DNA from: Amycolatopsis pittospori
GTDB taxonomy: Bacteria; Actinomycetota; Actinomycetes; Mycobacteriales; Pseudonocardiaceae
Direction of reading: 5' to 3'
Length of the DNA: 61,494 nt
Assembly: GCF_013870525.1 (NCBI RefSeq)
Contig: NZ_JACBXD010000046.1
Coordinates: forward strand, 1-61,494
The notes beneath the pieces were generated by a model that was not told the origin of the DNA, did not search any database, and was given only the letters and a program-made list of their open reading frames with translations. Position numbers and translations under genes: made by a program. Below, in pieces: positions 17,304 through 26,048 of this stretch (the stretch's first letter is position 1; each line of letters starts with the position of its first letter).

Positions 17304-18179
17304 ATGGCCGTCGTCACCATGAAGCAGCTGCTCGACAGCGGCGTGCACTTCGGGCACCAGACCCGTCGGTGGAACCCGAAGATGAAGCGCTACATCTTCA
17401 CCGAGCGCAACGGCATCTACATCATCGACCTGCAGCAGACGCTGACGTACATCGACCGTGCGTTCGAGTTCATCAAGGAAACCGTCGCGCACGGCGGCAC
17501 CATCATGTTCGTCGGTACCAAGAAGCAGGCGCAGGAAGCCATCGCGGCCGAAGCCTCCCGCGTGGGCATGCCCTACGTGAACCAGCGCTGGCTCGGCGGC
17601 ATGCTGACCAACTTCCAGACCGTGCACAAGCGTCTTCTCCGCCTCAAGGAGCTCGAGTCGCAGGAGCAGACCGGCGGCTTCGCCGGCCTCACCAAGCGCG
17701 AGATCCTGACGCTGACCCGCGAGAAGGACAAGCTCGAGAAGACCCTCGGCGGTATCCGCGACATGGCCAAGGTGCCGAGCATCGTGTGGATCGTCGACAC
17801 CAAGAAGGAGCACATCGCCGTCGGCGAGGCTCGCAAGCTGAACATCCCGGTCGTCGCGATCCTGGACACCAACTGCGACCCGGACGAGGTCGACTACCCG
17901 ATCCCGGGTAACGACGACGCGATCCGTTCGGCCGCGCTGCTGACCAAGGTCGTGGCCGAGGCCGCCGCCGCCGGTCTGATGGCCCGCTCCAGCCGTAACG
18001 GTTCCTCCAACGCCGACGCCAAGCCCGAGGCCGGCGTCGCCACGGACGAGCCGCTGGCCGAGTGGGAGAAGGAGCTGCTCGCCGGCTCCGAGACCGCCGC
18101 TTCGGATGCCAAGGAAGCCGCGGCCGCGACGGAGGCGGCCACCGAGCCCGCCGCCGAGCAGGCCACCGCCTCCTCCTGA
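17304..18179 (+). CDS. rpsB: 30S ribosomal protein S2
   Basis: S2 is among the last proteins to join the 30S subunit. The 291-residue protein has the family start (VTMKQLLDSGVHFGHQTRRWNPKM), the loop YVNQRWLGGMLTNF, and IPVVAILDTNCDPDEVDYPIPGNDDAIRS. A variable Ala/Glu-rich C-terminal extension of about 60 residues follows, as in other actinobacteria. It is followed by tsf after 91 bp, the conserved order. Confidence 0.98.
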   Translation: MAVVTMKQLLDSGVHFGHQTRRWNPKMKRYIFTERNGIYIIDLQQTLTYIDRAFEFIKETVAHGGTIMFVGTKKQAQEAIAAEASRVGMPYVNQRWLGGMLTNFQTVHKRLLRLKELESQEQTGGFAGLTKREILTLTREKDKLEKTLGGIRDMAKVPSIVWIVDTKKEHIAVGEARKLNIPVVAILDTNCDPDEVDYPIPGNDDAIRSAALLTKVVAEAAAAGLMARSSRNGSSNADAKPEAGVATDEPLAEWEKELLAGSETAASDAKEAAAATEAATEPAAEQATASS

Positions 18180-18270
18180 TCCACCTCGCTCGTGGGGTCG
18201 CCGTCCGGCGGCCCCACGGGTACCTCTCCCAAAAGACTTTCTCGTACCTGAAAAGGACGGACAACGCACG

Positions 18271-19095
18271 ATGGCGAATTACACCGCCGCAGATGTGAAG
18301 CGCCTCCGCGAACTGACCGGCGCCGGCATGATGAACTGCAAGAAGGCGCTGGAGGAGAACGACGGCGACTTCGACAAGGCCGTCGAGTTCCTGCGCATCA
18401 AGGGTGCCAAGGACGTCGGCAAGCGCGCCGAGCGCGCGACCGCCGAGGGCCTCGTCGCCGGTGACGGCGGCGTGCTGATCGAGCTCGACTCCGAGACCGA
18501 CTTCGTCGCGAAGAACGAGGACTTCCAGACCCTCGCCGCGAAGATCGTCGAGGTCGCGAAGACCGAGAACACCAGCGATGTCGAGAAGCTGAAGGCCGCT
18601 TCGCTCGACGGCAAGACCGTCGCCGAGGTCGTCCAGGAGCTCGCCGCCCGTATCGGTGAGAAGCTCGAGCTGCGCCGCGTCGCCGCCTTCGAGGGCACCA
18701 CCGCCACCTACCTGCACCGTCGCGGTGCGGACCTTCCGCCCGCCGTCGGCGTGCTCATCGAGTACACCGGTGAGGGCGAGGCCGCCGCCGAGGCCGCTCG
18801 TGGCGCCGCCATGCAGGTCGCCGCGCTCAAGGCCAAGTACCTCACGCGTGACGAGGTGCCCGCCGAGATCGTCGAGAACGAGCGCACGATCGCCGAGAAG
18901 ACCGCCCGCGAAGAAGGCAAGCCGGAGCAGGCCCTGCCGAAGATCATCGAGGGCAAGGTCAACGCCTACTACAAGGACACCGTCCTTCTCGAGCAGCCTT
19001 CGGTCAAGGACAACAAGAAGACCGTCAAGACCCTGCTCGACGAGGCCGGCGTGACCGTGAACCGGTTCGCCCGGTTCGAGGTCGGCCAGGCCTGA
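18271..19095 (+). CDS. tsf: Elongation factor Ts
   Basis: EF-Ts exchanges GDP for GTP on EF-Tu. The 274-residue protein shows the UBA-like N-terminal domain (LRELTGAGMMNCKKALEE) and the nucleotide-exchange motif ETDFVAKNEDF (about residues 77-87). The dimerisation/core domain follows. It lies downstream of rpsB and ends before a strong hairpin. Confidence 0.98.
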   Translation: MANYTAADVKRLRELTGAGMMNCKKALEENDGDFDKAVEFLRIKGAKDVGKRAERATAEGLVAGDGGVLIELDSETDFVAKNEDFQTLAAKIVEVAKTENTSDVEKLKAASLDGKTVAEVVQELAARIGEKLELRRVAAFEGTTATYLHRRGADLPPAVGVLIEYTGEGEAAAEAARGAAMQVAALKAKYLTRDEVPAEIVENERTIAEKTAREEGKPEQALPKIIEGKVNAYYKDTVLLEQPSVKDNKKTVKTLLDEAGVTVNRFARFEVGQA

Positions 19096-19121
19096 TCCAG
19101 GCACGGAACACAAGAGTCACC

Positions 19122-19160
19122 ACTGTGCCCCGTCTCCGTCCATCGGGGACGGGGCACAGT
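19122..19160. terminator. Stem-loop between tsf and pyrH
   Basis: Arms 19122-19137 and 19145-19160 pair over 16 positions, with one G-U pair, around a 7-nt loop. The hairpin follows the tsf stop by 26 nt and precedes the pyrH ribosome site. There is no T run. It probably ends or attenuates rpsB-tsf transcripts. Confidence 0.7.
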
Positions 19161-19187
19161 CGGGTTCAGAGCATTAGGGAGGGCGAC

Positions 19188-19931
19188 ATGGGTGTCCGGG
19201 TCGAAGGCGGATACCGGCGGGTGCTGCTGAAGCTGGGCGGCGAGATGTTCGGCGGCGGTTCCATCGGGGTTGATCCGGATGTGGTGCACTCGGTCGCTCA
19301 GCAGATCGCCGACGTGGCGCGCACGGGCGTGCAGATCGCCGTCGTCATCGGCGGTGGCAACTACTTCCGCGGCGCGGAACTGTCGCAGCGCGGCATGGAC
19401 CGCGACCGCGCCGACTACATGGCGATGCTCGGCACCGTCATGAACTGCCTGGCGCTGCAGGACTTCCTGGAGAAGGAGGGCCTGCCCACCCGCGTGCAGA
19501 CCGCCATCACCATGGGGCAGGTCGCCGAGCCGTACATCCCGCGTCGCGCCGAGCGGCACCTGGAGAAGGGCCGCGTCGTCATCTTCGGCGCCGGGGTCGG
19601 CATGCCGTACTTCTCCACCGACACCGCCGCCGCGCAGCGCGCGCTCGAACTCGGCTGCGAGGCCGTCTTGATGGCGAAGGCCGTCGACGGTGTCTACACC
19701 GCGGACCCGAAGAGCGACCCGACCGCCGAGATGTTCCACGAGATCAGCCACCGCGAGGTGCTGGAACGGGACCTCAAGGTCGCCGACGCCACCGCGTTCA
19801 GCCTCTGCATGGACAACAACATGCCGATCATCGTGTTCAATCTGCTCACCGAGGGGAACATCGCTCGTGCGGTCAGTGGTGAAAGGATCGGCACCCTGGT
19901 CGACACCCCCGCCGACGGGGTGCCCGCGTAG
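19188..19931 (+). CDS. pyrH: Uridylate kinase
   Basis: UMP kinase converts UMP to UDP with ATP. The 247-residue protein is of the amino-acid-kinase fold: VLLKLGGEMFGG at the N-terminus, VIGGGNYFRGAELSQ, the Ala/Asp-rich nucleotide loop AVDGVYTADPKSDP, and DNNMPIIVFNL. I chose ATG 19188 because GGGAGGG lies about 5 nt upstream. The upstream in-frame codon would put the terminator hairpin inside the gene. Confidence 0.97.
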   Translation: MGVRVEGGYRRVLLKLGGEMFGGGSIGVDPDVVHSVAQQIADVARTGVQIAVVIGGGNYFRGAELSQRGMDRDRADYMAMLGTVMNCLALQDFLEKEGLPTRVQTAITMGQVAEPYIPRRAERHLEKGRVVIFGAGVGMPYFSTDTAAAQRALELGCEAVLMAKAVDGVYTADPKSDPTAEMFHEISHREVLERDLKVADATAFSLCMDNNMPIIVFNLLTEGNIARAVSGERIGTLVDTPADGVPA

Positions 19932-19982
19932 TCCTGCTCTGATCTTCGCAACCGGTACGAATACACAACAACGGGAGTTGCC

Positions 19983-20540
19983 GTGATCGACGAGACCCTC
20001 CTCGACGCCGAGGAGAAGATGGAAAAAGCGGTGTCCGTCGCCAAGGAGGACCTGTCGTCGGTGCGCACCGGCCGGGCCCACCCCGGGATGTTCTCGCGCG
20101 TTGTCGTCGACTACTACGGCGCGCCGACCCCGCTGAACCAGCTGGCGGGCGTCAACATCCCCGAAGCCCGGATGGCGTTGATCAAGCCTTACGACCAGAC
20201 GTCGCTCAACGCCATCGAGAAGGCGATCCGCGAGTCGGACCTCGGCGTCAACCCGAGCAACGACGGCAACGTGATCCGCATCGTCATCCCGCAGCTCACC
20301 GAAGAGCGCCGCAAGGAGATGGTGAAGGTCGCCAAGTCCAAGGGTGAGGACGCCCGCGTCTCGATCCGCAGCGTCCGCCGCAAGGCCAAGGAAGAGCTCG
20401 ACCGGATCAAGAAGGACGGCGAGGCGGGCGAGGACGAGGTCGTCCACGCGGAGAAGGAACTCCAGAACCTCACCGACACCTACACGCACAAGGTCGACGA
20501 GCTGGTGAAACACAAGGAAGCCGAGCTGCTCGAGGTCTGA
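19983..20540 (+). CDS. frr: Ribosome recycling factor
   Basis: RRF splits post-termination ribosomes together with EF-G. The 185-residue protein is of normal length with SSVRTGRAHPGMF, YYGAPTPLNQLAGVNIPEARM, and the long helical C-terminus IPQLTEERRKEMVKVAKSKGEDARVSIR. The start is GTG. The stop overlaps the cdsA ATG (TGATG). Confidence 0.98.
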   Translation: MIDETLLDAEEKMEKAVSVAKEDLSSVRTGRAHPGMFSRVVVDYYGAPTPLNQLAGVNIPEARMALIKPYDQTSLNAIEKAIRESDLGVNPSNDGNVIRIVIPQLTEERRKEMVKVAKSKGEDARVSIRSVRRKAKEELDRIKKDGEAGEDEVVHAEKELQNLTDTYTHKVDELVKHKEAELLEV

Positions 20541-21454
20541 TGAGCCAGGTGAGCGAGGAACGCGAGGACCGGGTGGACGCCCCGGAACCGGTTCCGGCCG
20601 CAGGGCCGGATCCTGAAACAGTGCCGGAACCGGCACCGAAGGCTTCCCGCGCCGGCCGTAACCTGCCCGCCGCGATCGGGGTCGGGTTGCTGCTGGGGGC
20701 GGCGATCGTGACGTCCCTGCTCACCGTGCGCTATCTGTTCATCGGCATCATCGCGATCGCCATCGCGGTCGGCACGATCGAGCTCGCCGGTGCCCTCAAA
20801 CGCGCCGCGGACATCCGGATCGCGCTGGTCCCGGTGCTCGTCGGCGGCCAGGCGATGATCTGGCTGGCCTGGCCGTTCGGCCGCGAGGGCGCGCTGACGG
20901 CGTTCGTGCTGACGGTCCTGGTCTGCCTGTTGTGGCGGTTGCCCGGTGGAGCGAAGGGCTATCTGCGCGATATCAGCGCCTCGGTCTTCGCCGTCGCGTA
21001 CATCCCGCTTTTCGGTGCCTTCGCCGCGATGCTCGTCCCGCCCGCGGACGGTGTCGGCCGGGTGCTGGCGTTCATGATCGGTGTCGTCGCCTCGGACACC
21101 GGCGGCTACATCGCCGGTGTGCTGGGCGGCAAGCACCCGATGGCGCCGAGCATCAGCCCGAAGAAGACCTGGGAAGGCTTCGCCGGTTCGCTGGTGGCCG
21201 GTGTGGTCGCCGGGGCGCTGACGCTGAGCCTGCTGCTCGACGGCCACGCCTGGCAGGGTGTGCTGTTCGGCGCGGCGATCGTCTGCACCGCGACGCTGGG
21301 CGACCTCGTCGAGTCGCTGATCAAACGCGACCTCGGCGTCAAGGACATGGGGAACATGCTGCCGGGCCACGGCGGTCTGATGGACCGGCTCGACTCGTTG
21401 CTCCCCTCGGCCGTCGTCTCCTGGTTGCTGCTCTCGGCGTTCGTTCCCGTCTAG
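20540..21454 (+). CDS. cdsA: Phosphatidate cytidylyltransferase (CDP-diacylglycerol synthase)
   Basis: CdsA makes CDP-diacylglycerol from phosphatidic acid and CTP for phospholipid synthesis. The 304-residue membrane protein has a Pro/Glu-rich soluble N-terminus (about 35 residues) and about eight hydrophobic segments. The family signatures are DTGGYIAGVLGGKHPM with PKKTWEGFAGS, and KRDLGVKDMGNMLPGHGGLMDRLDS. It overlaps frr by 1 nt. In many actinobacteria rlmN follows closely; here it is 8.4 kb away. Confidence 0.96.
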   Translation: MSQVSEEREDRVDAPEPVPAAGPDPETVPEPAPKASRAGRNLPAAIGVGLLLGAAIVTSLLTVRYLFIGIIAIAIAVGTIELAGALKRAADIRIALVPVLVGGQAMIWLAWPFGREGALTAFVLTVLVCLLWRLPGGAKGYLRDISASVFAVAYIPLFGAFAAMLVPPADGVGRVLAFMIGVVASDTGGYIAGVLGGKHPMAPSISPKKTWEGFAGSLVAGVVAGALTLSLLLDGHAWQGVLFGAAIVCTATLGDLVESLIKRDLGVKDMGNMLPGHGGLMDRLDSLLPSAVVSWLLLSAFVPV

Positions 21455-21500
21455 GTGAAACCCGTGTGACAAGCCCGGAGCGCTGGGCCAAGGTCGAAGT

Positions 21501-23048
21501 ATGCGAACTCAAGGAATGAGTAAGCGACTACTGACCGTGGCGCTGAGTGTCTTGACGCTCGGCGCCCTGACGACCGCCGTGGCGGACGCGGGCGAAAGCC
21601 CCGTCGTCCGCACGGATTCCGGCCCCGTTCGCGGGGTGATCACCAGCGAACTCCGGAGTTTCCAAGGGATTCCGTTCGCCGCGCCGCCGGTCGGCGACCT
21701 CCGCTGGCGCCCGCCGCAGAAACCCGTTTCGTGGACCGGGGTGCGGGACGCGAGCAAACCCGGGCCTCGCTGCGCCCAGGGCGAAGGACTCGGTTCGGCT
21801 CCGAGTGAGGACGAGGACTGCCTCTATCTCAACGTGATCGGTCCGGCCAAGCCCACGCACGAACCCCGTCCGGTGATGGTGTGGGTCCACGGTGGCGGGT
21901 TCACCGGCGGAGCCGGCAGCGATTACGACTTCAAACGCCTCGCCCTCGGCGGGGACGTCGTCGTGGTGAGCGTGAACTACCGCTTGGGGGCGTTCGGCTT
22001 CTTCGGCCATCCCGAACTCGGCCGCGACTCCGGCGCCTTCGGCCTCGAAGACCAGCAGGCCGCGCTTCGCTGGGTGCAGCGCAACGCGCGTGCGTTCGGC
22101 GGGGATCCGCGCGACGTCACGTTGTTCGGTGAGTCGGCGGGCGGGATGAGCACCTGTGGTCATCTGACCTCGCCGTCTTCCGCCGGGCTGTTCGGCCGCG
22201 CGATCATCCAGAGCGGTCCGTGCACCCTGAACTGGCCCGATGGCGGATTCGCCCCCGGTGTTCCCGCGGGAACACCGTTCCGTGCGCGTGCCGACGTCGA
22301 GAAGGACGGAGCGGCCGTGGCCGCGAAGCTGGGCTGCGCCGATGTCGCCTGCCTTCGGCGGCTCTCGGTCAAGGACGTGCTGAACGTGCCGCTCGCGACG
22401 CCCGCGTTCGACTCCGCGGTGCTTCCGGAGCATCCGGCGACCGCGTTCCGGGCGGGGCGGTTCGCCCGGATCCCGGTGCTGACCGGGACGACCAGGGACG
22501 AGGCGAGGCTCTTCGTCGCGCTGTATCCCGGGCATCCGTTCACGGAGGAGCACTATCAGGAACTGCTGCGGACGGCCTTCGGTGACAAGGCGCCGATCGT
22601 CGCCGCGAAATACCCGTCGGTGAAGCACGGCGGTCCGGCGATGGCGTTCGCGGACGCCATGACCGATCGGGTCTGGTCCTGCCCGGAGGCCGACGCCCGG
22701 CGATCGCTGAGCGCGCGCACGCGGACATTCGCCTACGAGTTCGCCGACCGGGACGCCCCCGCGCTCTTTCCGGCGCCGCCCGGAATGCGCATGGGCGCCT
22801 CCCATGGCGCTGAATTGTCATATTTGTCTGATTTGGTCGGCGTGCCGGTCGAATTGAAGCCCGCGCAGCAGAAGCTCGCGGCGCAAATGATTCAGTACTG
22901 GACGCGGTTCGCGCGCACCGGTGATCCGAATGGCGCGGAACTGCCCCGGTGGCGTCCCTCGCCGAAGGTGCAGTCGCTGGCTCCCGGCAAGATCGGCCCG
23001 GTCGACTTCGCCGCCGAGCACAACTGCGGATTCTGGGCGGGTCTCTGA
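21501..23048 (+). CDS. Secreted type-B carboxylesterase
   Basis: This 515-residue serine esterase of the carboxylesterase/acetylcholinesterase family has a signal peptide (LLTVALSVLTLGALTTAVADAG). The oxyanion segment is VMVWVHGGGFTGGA. The nucleophile Ser is in FGESAGGMS, the acid probably in TGTTRDEARLF, and the His in MGASHGAELSYLS. The substrate is unknown, and such enzymes cleave a wide range of esters. ATG 21501 and 21516 are both possible starts. It is followed by a strong hairpin. Confidence 0.93.
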   Translation: MRTQGMSKRLLTVALSVLTLGALTTAVADAGESPVVRTDSGPVRGVITSELRSFQGIPFAAPPVGDLRWRPPQKPVSWTGVRDASKPGPRCAQGEGLGSAPSEDEDCLYLNVIGPAKPTHEPRPVMVWVHGGGFTGGAGSDYDFKRLALGGDVVVVSVNYRLGAFGFFGHPELGRDSGAFGLEDQQAALRWVQRNARAFGGDPRDVTLFGESAGGMSTCGHLTSPSSAGLFGRAIIQSGPCTLNWPDGGFAPGVPAGTPFRARADVEKDGAAVAAKLGCADVACLRRLSVKDVLNVPLATPAFDSAVLPEHPATAFRAGRFARIPVLTGTTRDEARLFVALYPGHPFTEEHYQELLRTAFGDKAPIVAAKYPSVKHGGPAMAFADAMTDRVWSCPEADARRSLSARTRTFAYEFADRDAPALFPAPPGMRMGASHGAELSYLSDLVGVPVELKPAQQKLAAQMIQYWTRFARTGDPNGAELPRWRPSPKVQSLAPGKIGPVDFAAEHNCGFWAGL

Positions 23049-23053
23049 CGAAA

Positions 23054-23081
23054 GAGCCGGGGGCGGCGACGCCCCCGGCTC
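23054..23081. terminator. Bidirectional stem-loop terminator
   Basis: Perfect 12-bp arms (23054-23065 and 23070-23081) enclose a GCGA tetraloop, directly after the esterase stop and before the convergent VOC gene. It can end transcription from both sides. Confidence 0.8.
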
Positions 23082-23096
23082 GATCGGCTCGGTCGC

Positions 23097-23942
23097 TCAG
23101 TCGTCGTAAGGATCGTCGACTTCGGCGGTGCCCCAGCCTTCGACGGCGCGGGAGTGGTCGATCACCGCGAACACCGAACCGTCCGGGTCGGCGAGGATCG
23201 CCATCCGGCCGTACGGGGTGTCGTAGGGCTGGACCACGACGGCGCCGCCGAGCATCAGCGCCTGCCCCGCCGCGGCGTCCGCGCCACGGGCCGGATCCAG
23301 TTCGATGTAGACCAGCCAGTGCGGCGGAGTGTCCGGCCGGTACTCCGTGCCCATCACGTACCGGTACAGCACGGGTTCGTGCTCGATGAGCCATTCGGCG
23401 TAGTCGAGCGAGGTGCCGTCACCGATCTGGTGGCTCGTGTAGTTGAAGAGACGGCAGTAGAAGTGATCCGCCGCCGCGCCGTCGTGGGTGTTGAGGTCGG
23501 CGCCGCTGAACGTGTTGGGCACGCCGGTCGCGAACTCCCAGGTTTCGGGCGGTTCCCAGAACACGACGTGCGTGCCGCTGGCGTCGATGGCGTGGATGAT
23601 GTTGCCGCGATGGGGAATCGCCATCGGTCCGAGGGTGACCCGGCCACCGAGACTGTCGACCCACTCCGCCGCGGCGGCCGCCTGCGGAACCGAGATGTGG
23701 ATGCTCCAGCCGGACGGCCCGTTCGTGCCCGAGCGGTACAGACCTCCGGTCGGGACGCCGTTCAGCGTCGCGATCGAGTACCGGCCGGTCGGGGTCGCGG
23801 GGTCACGCTGGACGACGTACTCCCAGTCGAAAAGCCCGCTGTAGAAGGCTTGTGCGGCCGCTTCGTCTCTGCAGGCGAGTTCGATCCAGCACGGGATTCC
23901 TGAAGGGATTACGGAAGTGTGAGCGGCCGAGCCAAGCGACAT
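23097..23942 (-). CDS. VOC (glyoxalase/dioxygenase) superfamily protein, two domains
   Basis: The 281-residue protein has two VOC modules. The first begins PCWIELACRDEAAAQAFYSGLFDWEY, and the second continues from about residue 140 (GADLNTHDGAAADHFYCRLFNY). Each ends with the usual segment placing a Glu or His for metal binding (for example AILADPDGSVFAVIDHSR). Relatives include lyases and self-resistance proteins; the function here is open. GGGAGA precedes the ATG. It is convergent with the esterase. Confidence 0.9.
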   Translation of the reverse strand: MSLGSAAHTSVIPSGIPCWIELACRDEAAAQAFYSGLFDWEYVVQRDPATPTGRYSIATLNGVPTGGLYRSGTNGPSGWSIHISVPQAAAAAEWVDSLGGRVTLGPMAIPHRGNIIHAIDASGTHVVFWEPPETWEFATGVPNTFSGADLNTHDGAAADHFYCRLFNYTSHQIGDGTSLDYAEWLIEHEPVLYRYVMGTEYRPDTPPHWLVYIELDPARGADAAAGQALMLGGAVVVQPYDTPYGRMAILADPDGSVFAVIDHSRAVEGWGTAEVDDPYDD

Positions 23943-24056
23943 GCGGTTCTCCCTTACCGGTGGGAGTAAAGTCTAGTCGCTATCCGCATTGTTTCCGTTA
24001 AAGATTTCGACCGGACGACCTGGAACCCGGCTCGGCGTCCCGTCGTTGGAGTTCCC

Positions 24057-24911
24057 GTGCGCTGGTTTACCCGATCTGCCTCCTCCTTCCGCGACGCCGG
24101 CGAGGAAGTGCTGCCGAGCCCGAATATCTGGTACTACCAAAAGGCGTACGAGGTCGAGAACCGCGCGCAGGACGTCGACGACGAGATCTGGCGGGTACTC
24201 GGCGAGTGTCGCGACTGGTCCGGTGCGGACGTGCTCGACATCGGCTGTGGTGACGGATTCCACTTGCCGCGCTTCGCCTCGACGGCCCGGTCGGTGGTCG
24301 GGGTCGAGCCCCATGAACCACTGGTCCGTGACGCGCGACGACGAGTCGGGGAAACGCCGAACATCGAGGTGCGGCAAGGCCGGGCGCAACGGCTTCCGGT
24401 GCCGGACTCGTCCTTCGACGTCGTCCACGCGCGGACCGCGTACTTCTTCGGTCCCGGCTGCGAACCCGGCTTACGCGAGGCGGAGCGGGTGCTGCGGCCC
24501 GGCGGGACGATGATGATCGTCGACCTGGATGTCGCGAGTGAGCCGTACGGCCGGTGGATGCGTCGGGATCTGCCGCACTACGACCCGCCCGGCGTCGAGA
24601 AGTTCTTCGCCCGTCGGGGATTCGGCTGCCGCAAGGTGATGACGCGCTGGCTGTTCGAGGACGCCGCCGCGATGGAGGCGGTGCTGAAGATCGAGTTCAG
24701 CGCTCCGGTCGCGGCGAAGGCGATCGCGGAGGTCCGGCGTCTCAACGAGGTTTCGTCAAGCGCCGGGGAGAAGCGGGTGACGCTGCCGGTGGGCTATCGC
24801 GTGCATACGCGCACCAAGCCCACCGGCCTCGTCGTGCCAGATCACTCCGTGTCCTCGGCGGATGCCTCGTCCGGAGGGGTCTCGTCGTCGGCCTCGCCGA
24901 GGATGCCGTAG
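24057..24911 (+). CDS. SAM-dependent class I methyltransferase
   Basis: The 284-residue protein has the class I SAM-binding motif VLDIGCGDGFHLPRF (about residue 60), motif II in VEPHEPLV, and FDVVHARTAYFFGPGCEPGLREAERVLRPGGTMMIVD. The last 24 or so residues, rich in Ser, are encoded antisense to the end of the padR gene, so the reading frame overruns its likely ancestral end. The substrate is unknown. It lies near the RiPP operon but on the other strand, so a link to it is speculative. Confidence 0.85.
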   Translation: MRWFTRSASSFRDAGEEVLPSPNIWYYQKAYEVENRAQDVDDEIWRVLGECRDWSGADVLDIGCGDGFHLPRFASTARSVVGVEPHEPLVRDARRRVGETPNIEVRQGRAQRLPVPDSSFDVVHARTAYFFGPGCEPGLREAERVLRPGGTMMIVDLDVASEPYGRWMRRDLPHYDPPGVEKFFARRGFGCRKVMTRWLFEDAAAMEAVLKIEFSAPVAAKAIAEVRRLNEVSSSAGEKRVTLPVGYRVHTRTKPTGLVVPDHSVSSADASSGGVSSSASPRMP

Positions 24912-25492
24912 ATCGTCCGGCGTGCCTCGTTGAGGACGTCGACGGTGCGAGCCTGTTGTGACTCGCTGCCGGCGTGCATGACCTGCGCGACCGCGGCGGC
25001 CAGGGTGGCACCCGCCTTGCGCAGGTTCACCTCGACCGGGTCGACGTCGTGGGCGATCTGCTCCCACGGCGGGACCGCTTCCTGCTGTTCGGCCGCGGCG
25101 CGACCGGACTCGGTGAGCTCGAACAGCTTCTTGCCGCTCTCGTCCTTGCTGATCACCAGGCCTTCGTCGGCCAGCATCTGCAGCGTCGGGTAGACCGAGC
25201 CCGGGCTCGGCTTCCAGAAGCCGCCGCTGCGTTCGCCGATCTCGCGGATGATCTCGTAACCGTGCCTCGGCTGCTCGGAAAGCAGCGCGAGGATCGCGGC
25301 GCGGACGTCACCGCGTTTGCCGCGTCGTCCGCCGGGTCCGCCGCGACGGCCGCCGCGGTGACGGTGGCCGGGGCCGCCCGGTCCGCCGGGGCCCCAGCCG
25401 GGAGGCGGTGGGGGGAATTCGCCGAAGCCGCCGCGAGCCCAGGGCCCGAAGGCGGGTCGGCCGTGTTCTGGAGGGAAAGGTCGTCGTCGCAT
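24842..25492 (-). CDS. PadR family transcriptional regulator
   Basis: The 216-residue regulator has a Gly/Pro/Arg-rich N-terminal extension of about 60 residues. A PadR winged helix follows (RAAILALLSEQPRHGYEIIREIGER, then WKPSPGSVYPTLQMLADEGLV), and then a helical dimerisation domain. The ribosome site GAGAGGA lies about 8 nt before the ATG. It is 88 bp downstream of the GNAT gene on the same strand, so it may be read with the RiPP operon or from its own promoter, which carries a palindrome. PadR proteins are often autorepressors that sense small ligands. Confidence 0.93.
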   Translation of the reverse strand: MRRRPFPPEHGRPAFGPWARGGFGEFPPPPPGWGPGGPGGPGHRHRGGRRGGPGGRRGKRGDVRAAILALLSEQPRHGYEIIREIGERSGGFWKPSPGSVYPTLQMLADEGLVISKDESGKKLFELTESGRAAAEQQEAVPPWEQIAHDVDPVEVNLRKAGATLAAAVAQVMHAGSESQQARTVDVLNEARRTIYGILGEADDETPPDEASAEDTE

Positions 25493-25530
25493 GATGTGAA
25501 TCCTCTCTACGTAATGTTTCGACACGTTCA

Positions 25531-25540
25531 CGATATATCG
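25531..25540. promoter_or_regulatory. Palindromic candidate PadR operator
   Basis: CGATATATCG is a perfect 10-bp palindrome 39 bp upstream of the padR start, in an AT-rich patch of otherwise GC-rich DNA. Many PadR proteins bind ATAT-containing palindromes in their own promoters, so autoregulation is a reasonable inference. Confidence 0.5.
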
Positions 25541-25580
25541 GAAACGGTCGTACGGCAACCTCGCTTCGGTGACGTGGGTC

Positions 25581-26048
25581 TCAGCGCAGGTCGAGCGCGA
25601 GCAGGTCGACGCCGCGGGACCCGAACTCGCCGACCTTCCGCCAGCCCCAGCGGTCGTACAGCCGCCGGGCGGGCGACGTGACGCGGGACGCCAGTACGGC
25701 GAAGCGCTCGGGACGGTCTTTCAGCAGGTCAGCGAGCAGAGCGCGGCCCTGTCCGCGGCCGCGCAGTTCGGGAACGAGGGCCAGTTCGTACACGTAGAAC
25801 AGCGGTTCGCCGTCCAGCTGATCCGGCGCGGAGGTCGTCGCGTGGGCCGGCCACCACCCGGCTTCCCGGCCGACTCCGTACGCGAAGCCGACCAGTGCGC
25901 CATCGGCGGAGACGGTCTTCATGGCGAACCCGGGGAGCGCCGAGTGTTCGGCGAACAGGACCCCGAACCGGGCGACCTCGACCTCGCCTTCGAGGTACGG
26001 CGGTTCCCGGTAGACGCGGCGATAGACGTCGGCGAGCTCAGAGTGCAC
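25581..26048 (-). CDS. GNAT family N-acetyltransferase (RiPP operon)
   Basis: The 155-residue acetyltransferase has the acetyl-CoA-binding segment LALVPELRGRGQGRALLADLL (motif A, R/QxxGxG/A) and the C-terminal YDRWGWRKVGEF. The GTG start at 26048 lies inside the MFS gene, an 11-nt overlap, so it is the last tightly coupled gene of the precursor-YcaO-MFS-GNAT operon. In other azole peptides a GNAT enzyme acetylates the N-terminus of the product (goadsporin is one case). A similar role, or self-resistance by acetylation, is inference. Confidence 0.88.
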   Translation of the reverse strand: MHSELADVYRRVYREPPYLEGEVEVARFGVLFAEHSALPGFAMKTVSADGALVGFAYGVGREAGWWPAHATTSAPDQLDGEPLFYVYELALVPELRGRGQGRALLADLLKDRPERFAVLASRVTSPARRLYDRWGWRKVGEFGSRGVDLLALDLR

